Source of the DNA: Winogradskyella marincola
GTDB lineage: Bacteria; Bacteroidota; Bacteroidia; Flavobacteriales; Flavobacteriaceae
DNA length: 64,000 bases
Direction of reading: 5' to 3'
NCBI RefSeq assembly: GCF_029624125.1
Contig: NZ_JARSBN010000005.1
Location: 228,651-292,650, forward strand
Positions 8,252 through 16,419 of the stretch are shown here, in pieces. The position numbers and the translations under genes are program-made. Each line of letters starts with the position of its first letter. Within the stretch, counting starts at the first letter, position 1. The notes beneath the pieces were generated by a model. It was given only the letters and a program-made list of their open reading frames with translations. It was not told where the DNA came from and did no database searches.

Positions 8252-8730
8252 AAGAAGACTGGGAAAAATTACCACTATTCCAAAAGGCAGAAGACATATT
8301 AAATCTTGTAGAGCATTTGGTAAAAGCCGTTGAGCAGACAGACATAGAATTTAAAAAAGAAATTGAAGCAGAAATGCTACAAAACAACCTCCATTATCTT
8401 AGAAAAAATGCGATGATTATTCCTGCTAAAATTGCTAGTGTGGCCAGTGAGGACACACCATATGATTTAAAAATGGAAAATGCTACCATCATAAGAAAAG
8501 CCGCAAGAGAACTTATAACCGATGCCCGAGGATTACAAATGCACGGCTATAAGGATGAGGAATACCTAGACTTGTTACGTAACGAAATAGATGAATTTAG
8601 AATACTTTTTGCTGAGTGGGTTAAAACCTTTGATATATGGAACTACATCATAGATCGTTGGGGACTTTTTAATCCGCCAGGTATAAATTACGACGATCAC
8701 GACCCAGATGATGATATTCCCTTTAACTAA
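8248..8730 (+). CDS. helical protein related to the one at 9316, four-helix-bundle-like
   Basis: A 160-residue, mostly helical acidic protein with no signal peptide. LPLFQKAEDILNLV near the start and YLDLLRNEIDEFRILFAEW near the end are shared in pattern with the protein at 9316-9711 (LPVYQKAMDIIMLS, YLPLLRGEIRTFRKLKRNW), so the two are paralogs. The fold resembles four-helix-bundle/S23-like proteins. Function is unknown. The start overlaps the ypdA-like stop. The C-terminal DDHDPDDD tail is very acidic. Confidence 0.7.
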   Translation: MKEDWEKLPLFQKAEDILNLVEHLVKAVEQTDIEFKKEIEAEMLQNNLHYLRKNAMIIPAKIASVASEDTPYDLKMENATIIRKAARELITDARGLQMHGYKDEEYLDLLRNEIDEFRILFAEWVKTFDIWNYIIDRWGLFNPPGINYDDHDPDDDIPFN

Positions 8731-8755
8731 GATAATTTTTTTGATGAAGATTAAA

Positions 8756-9199
8756 TCACTTTAAAGGCTTAATCTCACTATGTTTTACCACGTGAGATAA
8801 TACAATCTGTGTTTTAGTTTCTCCATAAGTAATTAATTGGTCTATGAACGTTTCTAAGTGTTTTTGATTTTTTAAGACCACTTCCATTACAATATTTTCG
8901 TTTCCTGTAATTCGGTAGCAGTTTACAACTTCGTCGTAGGTTTTTACTTTTTCCAGAAAGGGTTTCAACATTCCCATAAATGCTCTTAAGGTAATTAATG
9001 CCTTTAACTGATAGCCAGCTTCAAAAGGCGAAACAAAAGTGGTATATCCTTGAATAATTTCGGCATCTTCCATCTTTTTAATACGCTCACTTACAGCAGG
9101 TGAGGTAATACCAACACGTCTTCCAATCTCTGTATTAGACATACGCGCATTTTGTTGCAGACACTTTAAAATCTTCCAATTGAGTTTATCAATAACCAT
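8756..9199 (-). CDS. Lrp/AsnC family transcriptional regulator
   Basis: A 147-residue regulator. The N-terminal winged HTH (residues 1-50, LNWKILKCLQQNARMSNTEI, then VGITSPAVSERIKKM) is followed by a RAM/AsnC ligand-binding domain (about 65-140, ending in KTQIVLSHVVKH). Family members sense amino acids and often autoregulate. It is transcribed divergently from the helical protein gene at 9316 and converges on its paralog at 8248. An AT-rich palindrome in the shared upstream region is a candidate operator. Confidence 0.9.
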   Translation of the reverse strand: MVIDKLNWKILKCLQQNARMSNTEIGRRVGITSPAVSERIKKMEDAEIIQGYTTFVSPFEAGYQLKALITLRAFMGMLKPFLEKVKTYDEVVNCYRITGNENIVMEVVLKNQKHLETFIDQLITYGETKTQIVLSHVVKHSEIKPLK

Positions 9200-9246
9200 T
9201 TAAAGAAATAATTTAAAATAACATAAATATTAAAGCTAATATAATA

Positions 9247-9271
9247 TTTAACCTTAAATATTAAAGTTAAA
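9247..9271. promoter_or_regulatory. AT-rich imperfect palindrome, candidate Lrp-type operator
   Basis: TTTAAC...GTTAAA ends flank a nearly symmetric TTAA-rich core in the divergent region between the Lrp-type gene and the gene at 9316. It is a reasonable autoregulatory site, but AT-rich palindromes arise easily by chance. Confidence 0.3.
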
Positions 9272-9315
9272 TCTCATTTTTCTTGAGTAATTTCGTAACA
9301 ATTGCTATTGAAATT

Positions 9316-9711
9316 ATGAGTTACCACCTACCTTCGCATTTATCAGAACTGCCTGTATATCAAAAGGCAATGGATATTATTATGCTTTCGAGAAGTATCT
9401 CGACATACATTAATCACGATTTATCTTATTTGAACGAAGATGGTACAGAAGATAGCGACATTTACTTTTCTGGCGATATTGTGCAACAATCCACAAACCT
9501 GGCACCAGAAATTATTAATGCAGAACGCGAGCGTCATTCTGACAAAAAACACAAACATCTAGATAGCCTAGAGCGTTTAACCAGCAAACTATACAGTAAC
9601 TGCAGACGTTTAGAGCGTTCTAAGAGTAACGGTAAAGATTATTTACCGCTTTTACGTGGCGAAATCAGAACCTTTAGAAAACTGAAGCGCAATTGGATGC
9701 TAACACTTTAA
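9316..9711 (+). CDS. helical protein, paralog of the one at 8248
   Basis: A 131-residue basic, helical protein. LPVYQKAMDIIMLSRSI and YLPLLRGEIRTFRKLKRNW match the start and end of the protein at 8248-8730. I start it at the ATG at 9316, because the upstream TTG (9283) lies close to the probable operator/promoter. Its stop overlaps the sigma factor gene stop by four bases (convergent). Role unknown; pairing with the Lrp-type regulator suggests joint regulation. Confidence 0.65.
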   Translation: MSYHLPSHLSELPVYQKAMDIIMLSRSISTYINHDLSYLNEDGTEDSDIYFSGDIVQQSTNLAPEIINAERERHSDKKHKHLDSLERLTSKLYSNCRRLERSKSNGKDYLPLLRGEIRTFRKLKRNWMLTL

Positions 9712-10247
9712 TTACAAACCTTACAATCCTTTTTATCTTTAATCTCGCCAACTAAATGACCTTCATCGTTCATTTGGTAGCCACAACAATCCATAAAACC
9801 TTGAGCTATTTGTTTTCTGGCACGTTGTATTTGAGATTTAACTGTTGGTAAGGAAAGGTTTAAACGCTCAGCGACTTCTTGTTGTTTTAAACCCATAATG
9901 TCTGACAAGAAAATGGGTTCTCTGTATTTTTTTGGCAAGTTTACTAGAATACCTCTTAAGCAATCTTTTTCGGTATGCTCTGGATTTAAAGTTGTATCCT
10001 CAGCTTCAAAACCATTCAGTTCAACTTTAATTTTTGAAGTTTTAAAATGGTCTAAAACAGTATATCTGGCCACAGAAAACAGCCAAGGTTTTAGCTTGTC
10101 GTCATCTCGTAAAGTATGAAGTTTTGTATGTACCTTAATAAAAGTGTCTTGCAGAATATCATCTGCAATATTAACATCATTAGTTTTACTAATTATAAAA
10201 CGTTTTATGTCTGATGAATAGGTGTCCCAAGCTTCTTTAGTAGTCAT
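9708..10247 (-). CDS. sigZ: SigZ-type ECF RNA polymerase sigma factor
   Basis: A 179-residue extracytoplasmic-function sigma factor. Region 2 (about 10-75) contains DDILQDTFIKVHTKL and WLFSVARYTVLDHF; region 4 (about 100-150) contains LPKKYREPIFLSDIMGLKQQEVAERL and a QRARKQIA recognition helix. A short Cys-bearing tail follows (Cys154-Cys155 and Cys175-x-x-Cys178) with the HLVGEI pattern seen in SigZ proteins; it could bind metal or sense thiol state. No anti-sigma gene is adjacent. It lies downstream of the Cys-rich gene and the DUF3703 gene on the same strand, probably co-transcribed. Confidence 0.85.
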   Translation of the reverse strand: MTTKEAWDTYSSDIKRFIISKTNDVNIADDILQDTFIKVHTKLHTLRDDDKLKPWLFSVARYTVLDHFKTSKIKVELNGFEAEDTTLNPEHTEKDCLRGILVNLPKKYREPIFLSDIMGLKQQEVAERLNLSLPTVKSQIQRARKQIAQGFMDCCGYQMNDEGHLVGEIKDKKDCKVCN

Positions 10248-10277
10248 AATAAATCGTATATCACTATTAATCAGTTA

Positions 10278-10323
10278 TCACATTGAGTGCAGTCGAGATG
10301 TGTTTTCGACCGCACTCTAAGTG
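10278..10323. repeat. inverted pair of a dispersed palindromic repeat
   Basis: Two arms of about 19 bases (left around TTGAGTGCAGTCGA, right around TCGACCGCACTCTAAG) face each other with a few mismatches. Single copies of the same core (TCGACT-CGCTCA type) occur near 12638, 14785 and 46675. It sits between the Cys-rich gene and sigZ and could form a hairpin in their shared RNA. Confidence 0.6.
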
Positions 10324-10332
10324 ACTATAAAT

Positions 10333-10437
10333 TTAACAATTACAATTGGTACACGTACAATTTTCGCAAGTACAATCTGTACATTTTCCATTGTTACAAG
10401 GTTCGCAATTGCATTGACAAGTTTTATCTGTTTTCAT
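10333..10437 (-). CDS. Cys-rich metallothionein-like small protein (34 aa)
   Basis: ATG at 10437 opens a 34-codon frame with 11 Cys in CxC and CxxC spacing (CQCNCEPC, CTDCTCENCTCTNCNC) separated by Thr/Asn/Gly. This pattern is typical of metal-binding metallothionein-like peptides, although I cannot assign it to a named family. An ECF-like promoter sits 25 bases upstream, and sigZ follows after 85 bases on the same strand. Likely role: buffering of soft metals such as Cu, Zn or Cd, or redox protection, under SigZ control. It is shorter than usual gene-calling limits and easily missed. Confidence 0.7.
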   Translation of the reverse strand: MKTDKTCQCNCEPCNNGKCTDCTCENCTCTNCNC

Positions 10438-10461
10438 AACTTAAGGATTTAATGTTCGCCT

Positions 10462-10492
10462 AATAGACGATAGAAGTTGAAAAAAGATGCAA
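10462..10492 (-). promoter_or_regulatory. predicted SigZ-dependent promoter P1
   Basis: On the minus strand TTGCATC (10486-10492), a 16-base spacer, then CGTCTATT (10462-10469). The CGTC core is the classic ECF -10 type. The same boxes with the same 16-base spacing occur at 10851-10881 before the DUF3703 gene. It starts just after the DUF3703 stop codon and drives the Cys-rich gene and probably sigZ. Confidence 0.7.
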
Positions 10493-10497
10493 CTTTT

Positions 10498-10833
10498 TTA
10501 AAAATATTTTTGAAGCTCTTTTCGAATTGGCATTGGTTTTACTGCTGAGACGTTTGCACCACCTGTATTCCCAACAGGAACCCAAAATAAAGTGAATAAA
10601 ACTGAAGCCAGTATTCTTAAGATCTGCCCAAAAGCTTCATTAACACTTTGATTTTTTATCGCCCAAAACAACAGCCAAAAATGAGAAATCGTATGCCTAT
10701 ACAGGTGATTTTGTCCTAAAATGTGCGCATTTTCAAAACGATAGAATGCTTTAGAGAATTGATTTTTCTTAAGCAGTTTCTTTCCGAGTTGCAATTCATT
10801 ATAAAATGCATCTTTAATGGTATTCTGTTTCAT
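10498..10833 (-). CDS. DUF3703 family protein
   Basis: A 111-residue protein matching the DUF3703 pattern: a helical N-terminus (FYNELQLGKKLL, FSKAFYRFENAHILGQ), then HLYRHTISHFWLLFWAI and a C-terminal WVPVGNTGGANVSAVKPMPI. By memory, family members are often found near heavy-metal resistance or mercury genes. The Met at 10833 is the start: a longer frame would run through the promoter at 10851-10881. It is the first gene of the leftward DUF3703 / Cys-rich / sigZ cluster. Molecular function unknown. Confidence 0.8.
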   Translation of the reverse strand: MKQNTIKDAFYNELQLGKKLLKKNQFSKAFYRFENAHILGQNHLYRHTISHFWLLFWAIKNQSVNEAFGQILRILASVLFTLFWVPVGNTGGANVSAVKPMPIRKELQKYF

Positions 10834-10850
10834 AACTTCAATGGTTTGCC

Positions 10851-10881
10851 AATAGACGCCAGATTTATGAAAAAGATGCAA
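10851..10881 (-). promoter_or_regulatory. predicted SigZ-dependent promoter P2
   Basis: Minus strand TTGCATC (10875-10881), 16 bases, CGTCTATT (10851-10858). Boxes and spacing are identical to P1. The flanks share only T-runs, so the agreement is confined to the -35 and -10 positions as expected of a common sigma factor. The predicted transcript starts about 10 bases before the DUF3703 ATG. Confidence 0.7.
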
Positions 10882-10896
10882 AAAGGAAATTACCTC

Positions 10897-11976
10897 TTAG
10901 AGCTTTACTTTATTAATAGTGAAATCTAAGTTACTTATATCGCCTGAAGCCTCGTTAATTCTAGAATTGGAGTAATACAAATACCCATTGTAAATACTAA
11001 AAGTATCTGCCCATTTTACATCATCTCCTTCAACTAAAGTTTTAATAGTTCCGTTTGGTGTGATATAATTAATTTTATTGTGCTCTAAATCGGCATAATA
11101 CAGATTACCTTTTTGGTCAAAAATCATTCCGTCTGGTGCTGCAGTTTTAGCTTCAAATTTTACGGAAGCTTCAATTTCAATTGAGTTTTTCAAATTGAAA
11201 CTACTCACAGGAATAGAGTATAAACTGTAACCTGTAAGCGCGTGGTAAAATAAGCGTTGATTTTTTTGGTCAAACGCAATTCCATCAGAATGCACTGTAT
11301 TTTTCCAAACTTTGTTATTAAACGTAAGCTCAGACACTTCCGCTGTAGTGTTTTTATGGTTATCTAAAATTCGAGTACTTTTTCCGGTTTTTAAATCTAA
11401 AGCAACTAATCCTGAGTGACCAGAATCTGTAAAATACAATTTGTTATTTGCTTTATCTACACGCAAATCGTTAATGTAAGAATCGCTATGATAGCTGTCC
11501 TTATCTAACTTATACGTTTGCTCTAAAACATTAGTATTTAAGTTAAATACGAACACTCTTGGCGCATCTACAACACCTGAAAATTTAGGGTTCCTCGTAT
11601 CTAAAACATACAATTTATCCTCAAAAGCAACTACAGATTGCACACCTAGAAATTGATCGTCTTTTGGCTGCTCGCCTGGTTGCCATAAATTCCAAATGTC
11701 GTTTGGATACGACTTAGATGAACCATCTTCAAACACCTCAACTACAGAATATTTAACCGTATCTCGCCATCTTGGAAAGTTAGCAAACACACGACCGTTT
11801 TGCGTTACCGTAACACCTGTGACTTGCTGACCTTTAAAACTGGCAACTTCAATAACATCTTGCTTATTTTCAGAAATTGATTCTGAAGTTTTAATGTCTT
11901 CTGTTTCTTTTTTAGTATCGTTTTTACAAGCGAAAAATGATACAACAGATAGTGATACTATGAATAACTTTTTCAT
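10897..11976 (-). CDS. major royal jelly/yellow-family lipoprotein
   Basis: A 359-residue exported protein with lipobox FFAC at residues 14-17. The body has the beta-propeller repeats of the MRJP/L-dopachrome tautomerase-related family: GVTVTQNGRVFANFPRW, VDAPRVFVFNL, NDLRVDKANNKLYFTDSG, HSDGIAFDQ and APDGMIFDQKGNLYYADL. Bacterial members are often called SMP-30/gluconolaconase-like; substrates are mostly unknown. A VOC-family gene lies 14 bases upstream on the same strand, suggesting a two-gene unit. Confidence 0.85.
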   Translation of the reverse strand: MKKLFIVSLSVVSFFACKNDTKKETEDIKTSESISENKQDVIEVASFKGQQVTGVTVTQNGRVFANFPRWRDTVKYSVVEVFEDGSSKSYPNDIWNLWQPGEQPKDDQFLGVQSVVAFEDKLYVLDTRNPKFSGVVDAPRVFVFNLNTNVLEQTYKLDKDSYHSDSYINDLRVDKANNKLYFTDSGHSGLVALDLKTGKSTRILDNHKNTTAEVSELTFNNKVWKNTVHSDGIAFDQKNQRLFYHALTGYSLYSIPVSSFNLKNSIEIEASVKFEAKTAAPDGMIFDQKGNLYYADLEHNKINYITPNGTIKTLVEGDDVKWADTFSIYNGYLYYSNSRINEASGDISNLDFTINKVKL

Positions 11977-11990
11977 TTTAAAACATTTTA

Positions 11991-12500
11991 TTAGCCTTCA
12001 TTTGCATAAGCACCAGACGAATACGTTAACTCGTAACTGTGTGTATAAATTTCGAAAACAATCCCAAAAGGATCTTCAACATAACACATTTTATAAGGCT
12101 TATCGTTTGGGTAATACTCTCTAATTGGCATACGCTGTTTTCCACCAGCTGCAACAATTTTTTCAATTAAACCTTCAATATCTGGATCTTGCACACAGAA
12201 ATGAAACAAACCTGTATTAAATGGATTAAATTCTGGCGCTTCCTTTTTACCGTGAGGAAAACTGAACAGCTCTACACCTATACCATCAGACGTTGCTAAA
12301 TGCGCGATTTCAAAGGTTTCCCAATCATCGCCAAAAACATCAATACACATTTGCCCTATGGCAGTATCGGTTTCCTTTTTTACTAAAGATGGTGGCATAA
12401 TGGTGTACCAACCCATCACTTCTGAATAAAATTTAGCGGCTTTATTAATATCTGGCACTGTAATACCAATATGCGAAAATCGTTTTGGATATGTTGTCAT
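11991..12500 (-). CDS. VOC family (glyoxalase/dioxygenase fold) protein
   Basis: A 169-residue protein with the paired beta-alpha-beta-beta-beta modules of the vicinal oxygen chelate family. Metal-ligand positions are plausible: FSHIGITVPD (His) near the N-terminus, GVELFSF (Glu) mid-chain, GLFHFCVQDPD (His) and the terminal FGIVFEIYTHS (Glu). It could be a lactoylglutathione-lyase-like enzyme or a ring-cleaving dioxygenase; the sequence alone does not decide. It is probably transcribed with the royal-jelly-family lipoprotein gene downstream. Confidence 0.8.
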   Translation of the reverse strand: MTTYPKRFSHIGITVPDINKAAKFYSEVMGWYTIMPPSLVKKETDTAIGQMCIDVFGDDWETFEIAHLATSDGIGVELFSFPHGKKEAPEFNPFNTGLFHFCVQDPDIEGLIEKIVAAGGKQRMPIREYYPNDKPYKMCYVEDPFGIVFEIYTHSYELTYSSGAYANEG

Positions 12501-12569
12501 AACGTTATTTAATCTTTTGAATAGAATGCAAAGTTATTGGGTGTTTTACTGAAAGTATGTTATAGGTTT

Positions 12570-12616
12570 TATAAAAAATAAAACAACCATTCCGTTTTCA
12601 ATTGGAATGGTTGTTT
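12570..12616 (-). terminator. intrinsic terminator after icmF
   Basis: AAACAACCATTCC pairs with GGAATGGTTGTTT around a ten-base loop. Read leftward the stem is followed by a T-rich run, so it ends the icmF transcript before the VOC gene. Confidence 0.8.
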
Positions 12617-12630
12617 GTAATCATTTTATA

Positions 12631-12780
12631 AGATGCCTCGACTACGCTCAGCATAAGTGATTCACACAAATTTTTAAAGTAATTAAGTGACTATAATTTT
12701 ATGAGATCCCAAAACAAGTTTGGGATAAGCAGTCTGCTCAAATTTTTCTTTCTTACAGTTGAAAAATTTGGCGATCTGCT
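12631..12780. repeat. cluster of palindromic repeats downstream of icmF
   Basis: Three elements are visible. (1) A copy of the TCGACT-CGCTCAGC repeat at 12638-12652. (2) ATCCCAAA/TTTGGGAT facing each other at about 12706-12727. (3) A larger imperfect inverted repeat with arms at about 12729-12750 and 12760-12780 (AAATTTTTC facing GAAAAATTT, plus AGCAG/CTGCT ends). The last reaches the icmF stop. They look like REP-type repeats; no gene is seen. Confidence 0.55.
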
Positions 12781-15700
12781 TACATATTTCGTCTATACTG
12801 ACCACCAACTTCAAACAATGCTGAAGTAATTTGCCCTAAACTACATACTTTACAAACGTCCATTAAGGCTTCAAAAATATTTTGATTGTTGATGGCTTTG
12901 TGTTGTAAGTCTTTTAATAAATCGGCTGTATCTGCAGCTTTATGTAAATTTTGAAGCGTTTTAATTTGGTCTTCTTTTTCTTCTTCCGTTGCTCTAATCA
13001 CTTCCGCAGGCTGTACTGTTGGCGAACCTTTACTGCTTAAGAATGTGTTTACTCCAATAATTGGGAATTCACCATTATGCTTCAAGGTTTCGTAGTATAA
13101 ACTTTCTTCCTGAATCTTACTACGTTGATACATCGTTTCCATAGCACCAAGTACACCACCACGTTCTGTGATTCTGTCAAACTCAGTCAATACAGCTTCT
13201 TCTACTAAATCGGTTAATTCTTCAATAATGAAAGAGCCTTGTATTGGATTTTCATTCTTAGCTAAACCTAATTCTTTATTGATAATCAACTGAATTGCCA
13301 TTGCACGACGCACAGATTCTTCCGTAGGTGTTGTAATGGCTTCGTCATACGCATTTGTATGTAACGAATTACAGTTGTCGTAAATAGCATACAATGCCTG
13401 AAGCGTAGTTCTAATGTCGTTGAAATCAATTTCCTGAGCGTGTAAACTACGACCAGATGTTTGAATGTGATACTTCAACATTTGTGCTCTTGGATTGGCA
13501 CCATATTTATGTTTTAAGGCTTTTGCCCAAATTTTACGTGCTACACGACCAATAACCGCATATTCTGGATCGATACCATTTGAGAAGAAGAATGATAAAT
13601 TCGGACCAAATTTATTTATGTCCATTCCTCGACTTAAGTAGTATTCTACATAGGTAAATCCATTAGCCAACGTAAATGCTAACTGAGAAATTGGATTTGC
13701 ACCTGCTTCAGCAATATGATACCCAGAAATAGAAACTGAGTAGAAGTTGCGTACATTATTTTCAATAAAATATTCTTGCACATCACCCATTAAACGTAAA
13801 GCAAATTCTGTTGAAAAAATACAAGTATTCTGTGCCTGATCTTCTTTTAAAATATCTGCCTGAACCGTTCCTCTTACCTGAGCAATGGTCTTTGCTTTAA
13901 TGTCTTCGTAGACGTCTTTTGGCAATACTTGATCACCTGTAACACCTAATAACATCAACCCTAAACCATCGTTTCCTTCAGGAATTTCAGCATTATATTT
14001 AGGACGTTCTTTGTCCTTATAAATAGCTTTTATCTTTTTCTCAACTTCATCTTCTAAACCATTTTCTTTGATATAAATTTCGCATTGCTGATCTATGGCT
14101 GCATTCATAAAAAAGCCTAACAACATTGGCGCAGGACCATTAATGGTCATACTTACCGATGTCATAGCATCTGCTAAATTAAATCCTGAATACAGTTTTT
14201 TAGCATCGTCTAAACAACAAATACTTACACCTGCATTTCCAATTTTACCATAAATATCTGGTCTGTAATCTGGATCATTTCCGTATAAGGTTACCGAATC
14301 GAAAGCTGTAGATAAACGCTTTGCTGGCATCCCTAAACTCACGTAATGAAAACGTCTGTTGGTACGCTCTGGACCACCTTCACCTGCAAACATACGCGTT
14401 GGATCCTCACCTGTTCTTTTAAAAGGATATAATCCTGAAGCATACGGGAATTCTCCTGGCACATTTTCTTGTAAGCACCATCTTAAAATATCGCCCCAAG
14501 CTTGGTACTTTGGTAAAGCTACTTTAGGAATATCGGAATGCGATAACGACTTAGTGTGCGTTTCTATCTTAATTTCTTTATCTCTTACTTTGAAACTATA
14601 AATAGGATCTTTGTAACGGTTTACCTTATCATCCCAACCTGTAATGATTTCCCAATTGTAAGGATCTAAGTTTAGCTTTACGCGATCGAATTCTGCGATA
14701 AGCATTTTAATAAAATCCTTTTTGTCTTCCTGAACTTGTTTCAGGATCTCATCTTGGTCTAAACCTTGTTTTCCTATAAAAGACCTTTCGACTGCGCTCA
14801 AGGTGACATTACCAACGGAACAAATGGTTTTAAAAATTCCGTAAAGCTTTTGAGCTACTTCTACCTGAGCATCAGCTGTTTTGTCGTAAGCTCTGTTATT
14901 CTCTGCAATCTCTGACAGGTAACGTGTTCGAGATGGTGGAATAACGAAAATCTTCTCGCTCATTTCCTTAGAAATCTCGAAAGTCGATTTTAAGTCTGCT
15001 TCAGTTTTTTCAGCAACTTTATCCATTATCGCTTTGTAAAGCGTGTTCATTCCAGGATCGTTAAACTGAGATGCGATAGTACCAAAAACAGGCATTGTAT
15101 CTGGATCTTCGTGCCACAGATTATGGTTACGCATATATTGCTTTTTCACATCACGTAAGGCATCTAAAGCACCACGTTTATCGAATTTGTTAATCGCTAC
15201 TAAATCAGCAAAATCTAACATATCGATTTTTTCGAGCTGTGTGGCTGCACCAAATTCTGGTGTCATTACATAAAGTGACACATCGCTATGCTCTAATATT
15301 TCGGTATCTGATTGTCCGATACCAGACGTTTCTAAGATGATTAAATCGTACTCAGCAGCTTTTAAAACCTCAACGGCTTCATTAACATATTTAGAAAGCG
15401 CTAGGTTAGATTGACGTGTTGCCAAACTACGCATATACACACGCGGTGAATTGATGGCATTCATTCGGATTCTATCTCCTAATAGTGCACCACCTGTTTT
15501 ACGTTTTGAAGGATCTACAGAAATTAACCCAACAGTTTTTTCAGGAAAGTCGATTAAGAAACGACGCACCAATTCATCTACTAACGACGATTTACCTGCA
15601 CCACCTGTACCTGTGATTCCGAGAACTGGTGTTTTTGAAGTTTCATTTTTAGTATGAATAGTTTCTAAAGCTTCTTTGGCTACTTCAGGAAAATTTTCGG

Positions 15701-16217
15701 CTGCAGAGATAACTCTCGCTATAGATTTTGGGTTCTTTTCGTGAAGTGTATTTGCTTCTCCATTTAACTGATCACCTATGGCATAATCTGATTTTTGAAC
15801 TAAATCATTAATCATTCCTTGTAATCCGAGTTCTCTTCCATCATCTGGCGAATAGATTCTGGTAATACCATAATCCATTAGTTCTTTAATCTCTTCCGGA
15901 AGAATTACTCCACCTCCACCACCAAAAATCTTGATGTGGCCTGCTCCTTTTTCTTTCAACAAATCGTACATATACTTAAAGTACTCATTGTGTCCGCCTT
16001 GATAAGACGTCATTGCTATAGCATTTGCATCTTCTTGTATCGCTGTATTTACAACCTCTTCTACACTTCTGTCGTGCCCAAGGTGAATGACCTCCACTCC
16101 TGTAGATTGAATAATTCGGCGCATTATATTTATAGCTGCATCGTGCCCATCAAAAAGAGAAGCTGCAGTTACTATACGTACTTTATGTTTTGGTTTATAT
16201 GGTGCAATTTGTTCCAT
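12780..16217 (-). CDS. icmF: fused isobutyryl-CoA mutase IcmF (B12 domain, G-protein chaperone, mutase)
   Basis: Adenosylcobalamin-dependent acyl-CoA mutase that interconverts isobutyryl-CoA and n-butyryl-CoA, fused to its MeaI-type GTPase. Domains in order: B12-binding (about 12-140, with the DGHD base-off His25 motif and FGGGGGV), GTPase (about 195-440, Walker [10 protein letters not shown] at 203-211, base-specificity NKFD), and mutase (about 560-1115, [15 protein letters not shown]). The 1145 residues slightly exceed the usual length of around 1100. The excess includes [10 protein letters not shown] near residue 470, encoded by a dispersed repeat inserted in frame. A B12-importer-like binding protein is encoded at 20207-20989. 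Confidence 0.92.
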   Translation of the reverse strand: MEQIAPYKPKHKVRIVTAASLFDGHDAAINIMRRIIQSTGVEVIHLGHDRSVEEVVNTAIQEDANAIAMTSYQGGHNEYFKYMYDLLKEKGAGHIKIFGGGGGVILPEEIKELMDYGITRIYSPDDGRELGLQGMINDLVQKSDYAIGDQLNGEANTLHEKNPKSIARVISAAENFPEVAKEALETIHTKNETSKTPVLGITGTGGAGKSSLVDELVRRFLIDFPEKTVGLISVDPSKRKTGGALLGDRIRMNAINSPRVYMRSLATRQSNLALSKYVNEAVEVLKAAEYDLIILETSGIGQSDTEILEHSDVSLYVMTPEFGAATQLEKIDMLDFADLVAINKFDKRGALDALRDVKKQYMRNHNLWHEDPDTMPVFGTIASQFNDPGMNTLYKAIMDKVAEKTEADLKSTFEISKEMSEKIFVIPPSRTRYLSEIAENNRAYDKTADAQVEVAQKLYGIFKTICSVGNVTLSAVERSFIGKQGLDQDEILKQVQEDKKDFIKMLIAEFDRVKLNLDPYNWEIITGWDDKVNRYKDPIYSFKVRDKEIKIETHTKSLSHSDIPKVALPKYQAWGDILRWCLQENVPGEFPYASGLYPFKRTGEDPTRMFAGEGGPERTNRRFHYVSLGMPAKRLSTAFDSVTLYGNDPDYRPDIYGKIGNAGVSICCLDDAKKLYSGFNLADAMTSVSMTINGPAPMLLGFFMNAAIDQQCEIYIKENGLEDEVEKKIKAIYKDKERPKYNAEIPEGNDGLGLMLLGVTGDQVLPKDVYEDIKAKTIAQVRGTVQADILKEDQAQNTCIFSTEFALRLMGDVQEYFIENNVRNFYSVSISGYHIAEAGANPISQLAFTLANGFTYVEYYLSRGMDINKFGPNLSFFFSNGIDPEYAVIGRVARKIWAKALKHKYGANPRAQMLKYHIQTSGRSLHAQEIDFNDIRTTLQALYAIYDNCNSLHTNAYDEAITTPTEESVRRAMAIQLIINKELGLAKNENPIQGSFIIEELTDLVEEAVLTEFDRITERGGVLGAMETMYQRSKIQEESLYYETLKHNGEFPIIGVNTFLSSKGSPTVQPAEVIRATEEEKEDQIKTLQNLHKAADTADLLKDLQHKAINNQNIFEALMDVCKVCSLGQITSALFEVGGQYRRNM
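14783..14809. repeat. dispersed repeat copy inside the icmF coding sequence
   Basis: TTTCGACTGCGCTCAAGGTG matches the intergenic repeat seen at 10278-10323, near 12638 and near 46675. On the coding strand it reads [11 protein letters not shown], lies in the linker between the GTPase and mutase domains, and keeps the frame open. Confidence 0.7.
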
Positions 16218-16419
16218 TCGTAAAAATCTTGCTTAATTGAGGTGCAAATTTACTGAATATTCAAAAAAACAACCATTTTAAGACAAAAAATCCAATCAAA
16301 AGACTAAATAAATTATTAAACTTAATTGTTTATTACTTCATATTTTATTAAATTTATTATTCCTTGATAGAATCCTTGTTTGCATAATCCCCTTATAACC
16401 CAATAAACAAAAAGGCGCT

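Noticed and set aside
10834..10881. Upstream start for the DUF3703 protein
   Set aside because: The extension lies across the predicted ECF-like promoter, and the family starts at the later Met.
15936..16223. 95-residue plus-strand ORF opposite the start of icmF
   Set aside because: Antisense shadow of a strongly supported gene; no promoter or family match.
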